From contig OY294069.1 in assembly GCA_958510875.1 (NCBI GenBank), forward strand, positions 177,736,868-177,800,867: a stretch of DNA of 64,000 nucleotides, written 5' to 3'. The translations under genes and the position numbers were made by a program. Shown in pieces: positions 58,228 to 64,000 of the stretch; the first letter of the stretch is position 1; every line of letters begins with the position of its first letter. Under the pieces are notes generated by a model that worked only from the letters and a program-made list of their open reading frames with translations, ran no database searches and was not told the DNA's origin. This DNA is from Endomychus coccineus. Its lineage: Eukaryota > Arthropoda > Insecta > Coleoptera > Endomychidae.

Positions 58228-60979
58228 CTGAAACATAGAAGATACAATTTAGTGAGGTTGCATCATACAGAAAGTCGAATGATCACCAATCCTTGTTCGT
58301 TTATGAGAAAATGACTATATACAGGTTGAGTTTAAGAGACCGGTTTATTCAGATTCATTTAATTGGGATGAAGGTTCGTCAAAGATTGGAGCTAGGATGG
58401 TGTGATTCATCAAAGCGCCTAAACCTTTTAAACAGTGGAAAGCGGTTTACTTGCCTATCTTGTGCAGCAATACATGCTTTGGCTCGTTTCAACTCACAAG
58501 AGGTTTGAATGTAGCTATTCGTAAAACTCAAGCTGTATATTTCTGTGTATTTATTTTATGTGATAATAAATTTTGAAAAAATAAAAAACTTTTTTGAACT
58601 GTCGTTCGCCACAGTATATATTTCTCAAAGTATATTCGATGATGAAAAGATTCATACAGCCAAATAAGCATATTTTGAAAAATGAAAAAATTTTTTAACT
58701 TAATGAGGTTAAAGAGATTTTGATCAGTGACAACAATAATATAACTGTATACTATAAGCAGGAAATGACGACATATTTAGTAATTAAATGTGATAAAATC
58801 ATTTCAACAATTTCTCTAAAGAAGTTTCAAGCTATTTCCGTCAAACCAGGAATATTCCGTTGTAACAGTTGGCAACACGTTCCAGGGTCGTGAAACACAC
58901 GAAAGAGGTTTTAAATGTTGACGATTTTATACAGAGTGCAATTTAGAATGTTACTTTTGCTATGTTAAAAACAAGGAACATTATAACTTTAATCACACTA
59001 AAAGAAAAACTTCTAGAACGTAAAATTTGCTGATTGATACGCAGGTTTCATCTCTAGTGTTATATTCAAATGATATTCAATCGTCCAATAATGAATACTA
59101 TTATATACAGGGTGTTTAAGAAAGACCTCCCGCAAATGCAGGGGACGGTAGATTTGACAAAAATATTCAGATTTTTCATATAAACTATGGTCCTATTTTT
59201 TTTCGTTTCGGAGATACAGGGCGTGTTGAATTTAATTTTTTTAAACGAAATTTTGCTGTAGGTCCTGTGCAGCTACAGATATTTTATTGAAATCTGGCAC
59301 TAGAGGGTTTCAGAAGACGCCGAATAAGACAACTTACCTAGTTTCAGATTATGCGGTAGAGAGCGCTGTGTGCGCGACTTTTCGGCGATTCTTTTAGCCT
59401 TAACTTTTTTGAGAATAATTTTTTGTTTTCTTTGCACATTTTTCTAGTTTACAATTTTATTTCAAACAAATAATGTACTCCGTTTAAATGAACATAACAA
59501 GAACTCATTAATAAATTTATTTACTACCGAAATCGCTTATGTTCATTTAAACTTTGAAACAAAAAAAAATATCGACCTGCGGTTTTCAGTTTTTTTTTGC
59601 AAATTTAATCTAATTTCCGATTATCATGTCATAGCTATACCGTATGATTTAAGTTTTTGGTATGAAATCAATAAAACCATTATCATTACAAATTACGCCC
59701 TCTAGCACTTTTATTAGGAACTATCGTGTACCAATAGATACGACAATTCAAAGTACGTACCTTCTCTTCTATACAAATTAAAGCTTACTAAAATCGAATG
59801 AGTTGTTTAGAAGGTACATTGATTTACATTATTACATTTTCAATAGCTTCCCCCACTCTTATCAAGGTCGGTATGCCAATGGGCTTTGAACCAAAATGAT
59901 GTAAGATTGTCTAACCTTTCTAATGATGTTAACAAAGATATACCTTAATGCAAGAATCCGGAGAAACGAGTTTAAACGAACATAACACAAACTCATTAAC
60001 AAATTTACTTACTACCCAAATGGCGTATGTTCATTTAAACGCGTTTTTCTCGAAAACGGTGAGATTTTGCGAACCTCAACAAGAGTACTTTATTTGTTTG
60101 CAATATAATTGTAAACCAGGAAAATGTTCATGGAAACATAAAAATTATTCTCAAAAAAGTTAACCTCCGTTGTCACGTTGGGTCAGTTACATCTTAGAAA
60201 AAAGGATTTCCAAGTACATGACAATGATTACATATGTTTAATATAACAATAATTGACACATATAGACCTTATTTACTTAGCAGTTTCACGTACAATTACA
60301 AAATATAGTAAGAATGGTATTCGAAACGTTCAAATATTGTATACACATTCTTTATGTTGTTCTTTGAATAATAAAAAAGAGACTATCGTAATTATGTGGT
60401 TTTTGGTAAAGCAATATATACGAATGTAATTTCTATATTATAACACTAGTGCGAAACTAATATTTCCTTCAAAAACAAAGGATGTCGATTATCGATGAAA
60501 TGGACTAAAACCATTTCCTGTATTGGTTTGAATTTGAACTTTCACTGAATTTAGAAGAACCCTCCACCATCGTTGTGTGTAATGAATTATCACAGTATTG
60601 TAATGAACCCTTTAAAAACCGCCTCCGAGAAATGTGATATGCAAGAATGGTTAAGTAGAAATACTATACTTATAACATCTTCTTAAAACCAGTTGCATTT
60701 AAAAACATTGAAAACCTTGTCCACACTGTATTACATGCTGCTATGAAGTAATTTATTTCTTAAAGTGAACAGGCATATTTTCATCCATTTTAGATCTATA
60801 GAAGAAATTCAGGATAGAATCAAACTTCAGAGACTTATTGACAGATGCAACACTTTCATCTAATTTCAGCTTCTTAACCTTTTATTATGAATAATCACGA
60901 TTAATAACTCACTAGAATTAGTCGGTAAATTGGCAGATACTGACTAATAAATATAATTTGTTTATAACAAATTATCACA
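58228..60979. other. AT-rich region with transposon fragments, no gene supported
   Basis: A mariner-MITE-like end (acagggtgtttaagaaagac, about 59106) lies here and is related to 41966-42050. Two similar blocks around cataacaagaactcattaat (59490) and cataacacaaactcattaac (59980) are repeats. Small frames at 58293-58508 and 59948-60163 have no recognised motif. Confidence 0.4.
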
Positions 60980-61350
60980 TTTGTAGATTTACATTCGACG
61001 ATATTGACGACAAAATCGAACTCAGAGTACCAAAATTATCCGAAAACGACCCTAAAGTCGGAATTTTGGTCGAATTCATCTATTTTGTTAATAAATATTG
61101 TTTGTCTTGTTTATAACAAAAAATAGTCTATATCGATCAAAAACGATCAAATTTTGCAATTTTTAGAAATTTTATGAATCTCAAAAATGAGCTTATTAAA
61201 TTGTTTACAAACAATATAAACAATTGCGGAACTTTATTTGTGGTCAACTTTTTTCTGATGACATTAATTCACTCTGTCCTCTGAAAATCGATCCATTTAC
61301 CGAGGATTTACGGGTTTGGCCTATTTTTATACCCATTTTACTGCATTACT
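60980..61350. repeat. Solo arm of the 37741-39290 foldback family
   Basis: Shares ccgaaaacgaccctaaa, ttggtcgaattc.tctatt and the outer end tacccattttactgca with that element, but no second arm is present. Confidence 0.6.
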
Positions 61351-61829
61351 ACAATTAATCCGAGATTGGAGAATTATCAATCCCAAAAAGTTTAGTTAGT
61401 TTAAACTCTGCATTCCTTCTTAATAGTCAAAGTTCAAACTTTCATTCATTAACAACTGATCAGAAATGTGTGATGTAAATATTCGTTTCGCTTCGAATCG
61501 TTTATTGAAAACGTGACTATCAATTATTTTTCATTTGATTATAAAACAAGAAAGGGTTATAGAATTTCCTTTTCTAGAGTTATTACGGCTTTGATTTTAA
61601 TTATTGTTAAAACAACAGTCGAATACATATTGTGATGTATAATACACCAAATCTCTGATTAATAATACAGTCAAAGTACTTATCAGCAATGGTCACAATG
61701 GTCGGTGACCTTTGTTCGGGCCTCGGGCTTACCTCTATAAAAAGTAGTAATGATGAATATTTTATACATTTTTGAAATACAGATATGCATAAGATATACA
61801 TTACAAGGATGATAGCGAGCTACTTCAGC

Positions 61830-62930
61830 AAGAGGGCATCATTGTACAGCTCACAACACCACAGGAGGCGTCCCACAAGGCCTGGTACTAGGACCCTTAT
61901 TGAGGAACATCATGTACGATGCAGGGCTGTTGCTTCACAGACGATATTGCCGTGGTTTTCAATGCCAAGTACTTGGAAGAAGCCACGCAGAAAGCAAACG
62001 AGTCTGTCGTCTCAATCCTCCGGTGGCTCTCGGCGAATGGCATGCAATTGGCAGACCATAAAACTGAGACAATACTGGTGACCAGCAGGAAAACAACAGA
62101 AACTGTGACACTCACCGTTGGGGACTGCGACATACCATCGCAGCCATCATTGAGCTACCTGGGAGTCCAGATAGATGCCAGGTTGCGGTTCAAAGTACTG
62201 GCTAGAATTATGCCCAACGTTGGAGGGTCTACTCAGAGTCGCAGAAAGCTAATCTCCAGCGTTGTCAGCTCCACGATGCTGCATGCAGCTCCAATCTGGG
62301 TGGTATCAGTCACGGCGGTGACATCGTACATACGCCAATTGACCTCGGTGTACAGTAGAGACGGGCGCATATCGCATGGTCTTGTACGATGCTGTGTGTG
62401 TTATCACCTGCATGCCACCAATCCGTCTGATGGTGGAGGCAAGAGCAGAGAACTATAGGCATAGGCGCGAAGTTGGAGATACCAACCGACGCACCATAAC
62501 CAAGGTGGCAAGGATCGATGTCAACGCAATGGCAGCAGCTCTGGAATGCATAAACCAAGTGGCGGTGGACCCATCGCCTCATCCCAGATATTACCCTTTG
62601 GAGGCACGCAGAGGTAGATCACTACCTCGTGCAGCTGCTAACAGGACATGGGTGCTTTAGGGCGTATCTGCACAGTTTTCGACTAGACGTGCCCTACCTG
62701 CCTACCAGTGCCCGATGACGCAGAGCACGTTCTGTGCCATTGTCCGCGCATCAACGGACCATGCGGGATCCTGCAAGGAAATCTACAGCATCAGTTATCC
62801 CCGGAGAATATCGTTGAGTCACAGACCACCTGGAACGCAGTGTCCGATTTTACGGCCACTGTAATGAAGGTGCTCAGACGTATAAACAACGAGAGAAGAG
62901 GCCAACCCGTGGCGTAGAAGCAGACGGCGA
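61830..62930 (+). pseudogene. Non-LTR retrotransposon reverse transcriptase, 5'-truncated remnant
   Basis: Starts within motif B (TTGGVPQGLVLGPLLRNIM). A deletion and frame change lead to CFTDDIAVVFNAKYLEEA, in which FTDD is the catalytic motif C, and then ADHKTETILVTSRK and LSYLGVQIDARLRF of the thumb. Further frame breaks precede the C-terminal knuckle PDDAEHVLCHCPR (62708-62750). An A-run at about 63110 may be its tail. R1/jockey-like; the copy is dead. GC content is higher than around it. Confidence 0.8.
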
Positions 62931-63219
62931 ATAGCTAGACCAGAAAAGGACGCATAACAGTCATTTCGTTACCCGCGAAGTAATGCCTGACGGCGGTCCG
63001 GCTGAGTGCTGAGGTGTAACGGGAGGCGGTTTTAGTGGGTAGAAATCCCACACAGTGTGAAGCGCGGGCTTCATAGCGTCTTTTGAAGATTTCCCCCTAT
63101 CCTCGCAAAAAAAAGACACACACACATACACCACAGTAACGTCACCGGTATCTCGAGAATTCATTATAGCTGTTAAGCAGGCCATACTACTTAACAAACA
63201 TATTTAAAATTTTACTTAC

Positions 63220-63276
63220 CAACGTCCCTTTTTTTTTATTTTCCTCGGTGGCTGCCGGGTCGGAGCCTCCGGTATA
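63220..63276 (-). CDS. 57-nt exon-like block related to the proline-rich exons
   Basis: Acceptor tatttttacag|TATACCGG and donor GTTG|gtaagt. The intron sequence before it (aaatataaccaaattttagttca) matches the flanks of P1 and array copy 23, so it descends from the same exon. In phase 1 it has a TAA; one frame over it reads IPEAPTRQPPRKIKKKGR. It probably lost a base and is inactive, or is a shortened exon used in another frame. Confidence 0.4.
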
Positions 63277-64000
63277 CTGTAAAAATATAACCAAATTTTA
63301 GTTCACCCTGATTGATATTAAAATTGGACAATCTGAACCGAGATAATATGAAAGATATGAAGAATAATGGTTGAATGTAATAGCTATTTGTTTACAGTCT
63401 GTTGATACCATCTGTGACCTTTATTTGTTTTATTTGTTTTTTTTCTTGTGGAGACATATCTCACTTGTGGTATTCAAACGGTGTTTAAGATTTTCCTTAT
63501 TCTTATCTATTACATTTTTGTAAAATTTTCTTTTCTCACTTTTAAGCAAGATGTTTAGTTTGTGTTTATAGATCTTAAGCTCATTTAAAACAATAAGATT
63601 ATTTTGATTTCCCACTTCTTGGATTCTATATTTTCAATTTTAATATCATTTTCCAATTCTGGCTCTTGTATTATTATTGGCGGGAGCATACAGCTTGTCA
63701 ACTTCCAGACATAGCCATAACTATCCTTGTTCTATCAGGTCCTCAGACTTGGATAATTATTTTTATATTCGAATTATAAAACTGTGAACTAAGTGTTCCT
63801 TCTCTATCACTACCGAAATTGAATTATGAATAGCTCCTCTTTCTTATCGACTATGGACTTATCGACTCATCAAAAAATATTTTTGGCAAACTAGCCTCTA
63901 TTTCATCAGTTATAGTTGTTTCGTGCTCTGTCAGGCACATGGTACATTATAATTACTGCACCCACTCATGGGACAATCATGTGTGAAGTCCATCTGAAAA
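63277..64000. other. No gene recognised
   Basis: The first 120 bases are the conserved intron flank described above. The rest is AT-rich with one 61-codon minus-strand frame (63430-63615, Lys-rich) without a motif. Confidence 0.4.

Noticed and set aside
59106..59290. Possible complete mariner-like MITE starting acagggtgtttaag
   Set aside because: No matching inverted end was found downstream; only one terminus is present.

Overview
This is repeat-dense, AT-rich eukaryotic DNA, almost certainly from an insect. The evidence is the mix of transposon families: a mariner/Tc1 transposase with an insect-type N-terminal domain, a BEL/Pao LTR element, ZMYM1-type hAT elements, a Penelope-like element with a GIY-YIG domain and jockey/R1-like non-LTR fragments. 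Eukaryotic GT/AG splice signals surround short GC-rich coding blocks. I cannot name the species or the order from the sequence. No tRNA, rRNA or bacterial-type gene was found.

Layout. 1-3.07 kb is an inverted, interrupted copy of 37.0-40.3 kb; it starts with the last 22 bases of a 149-nt exon and carries non-LTR debris. 3.38-5.71 kb is a complete mariner/Tc1-type transposon with inverted repeats of about 600 bp. 5.78-7.18 kb is a deleted hAT copy. A proline-rich exon sits at 7.39-7.70 kb. Its downstream intron holds a 7.4-kb transposon (7850-15243) with 670-bp inverted repeats, into which a BEL/Pao element (8861-12633) and a Crypton-like tyrosine-recombinase element (about 13289-14978) have jumped. 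Three more proline-rich exons follow (15.3-17.8 kb), then a duplicated segment with a 15-nt micro-exon and a foldback element. 21.6-28.7 kb is a Penelope-like element with an inverted partial copy of itself; each arm carries a different hAT insertion with a perfect 8-bp target duplication.

33-64 kb holds, on the minus strand, what looks like one or more micro-exon genes. Exons of 21, 51, 84, 149 and 275 nt have good splice sites, and most are in phase 1. A 21-nt exon (36705-36725), an 84-nt exon (36573-36656), a 149-nt exon (34195-34343) and a terminal exon (33192-33347) join in frame. The 149-nt exon has a clear paralogue at 40305-40453 and a third partial copy at the left edge. The outstanding feature is 43132-57782: 23 near-identical 637-bp tandem units, each with one complete proline-rich exon (275 nt) with acceptor and donor, plus intron derived from the arm of a neighbouring foldback element. 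All copies share one frame change relative to the conserved C-terminal part of the exon.

Most of the sequence is therefore mobile-element history. The non-transposon content appears to be a family of fast-changing, proline-rich, micro-exon genes in at least three copies (two plus-strand, one minus-strand locus). Their function is unknown; no signal-peptide exon is visible. The far right holds a decayed non-LTR retrotransposon (61.8-63.1 kb) and one more short exon-like block.
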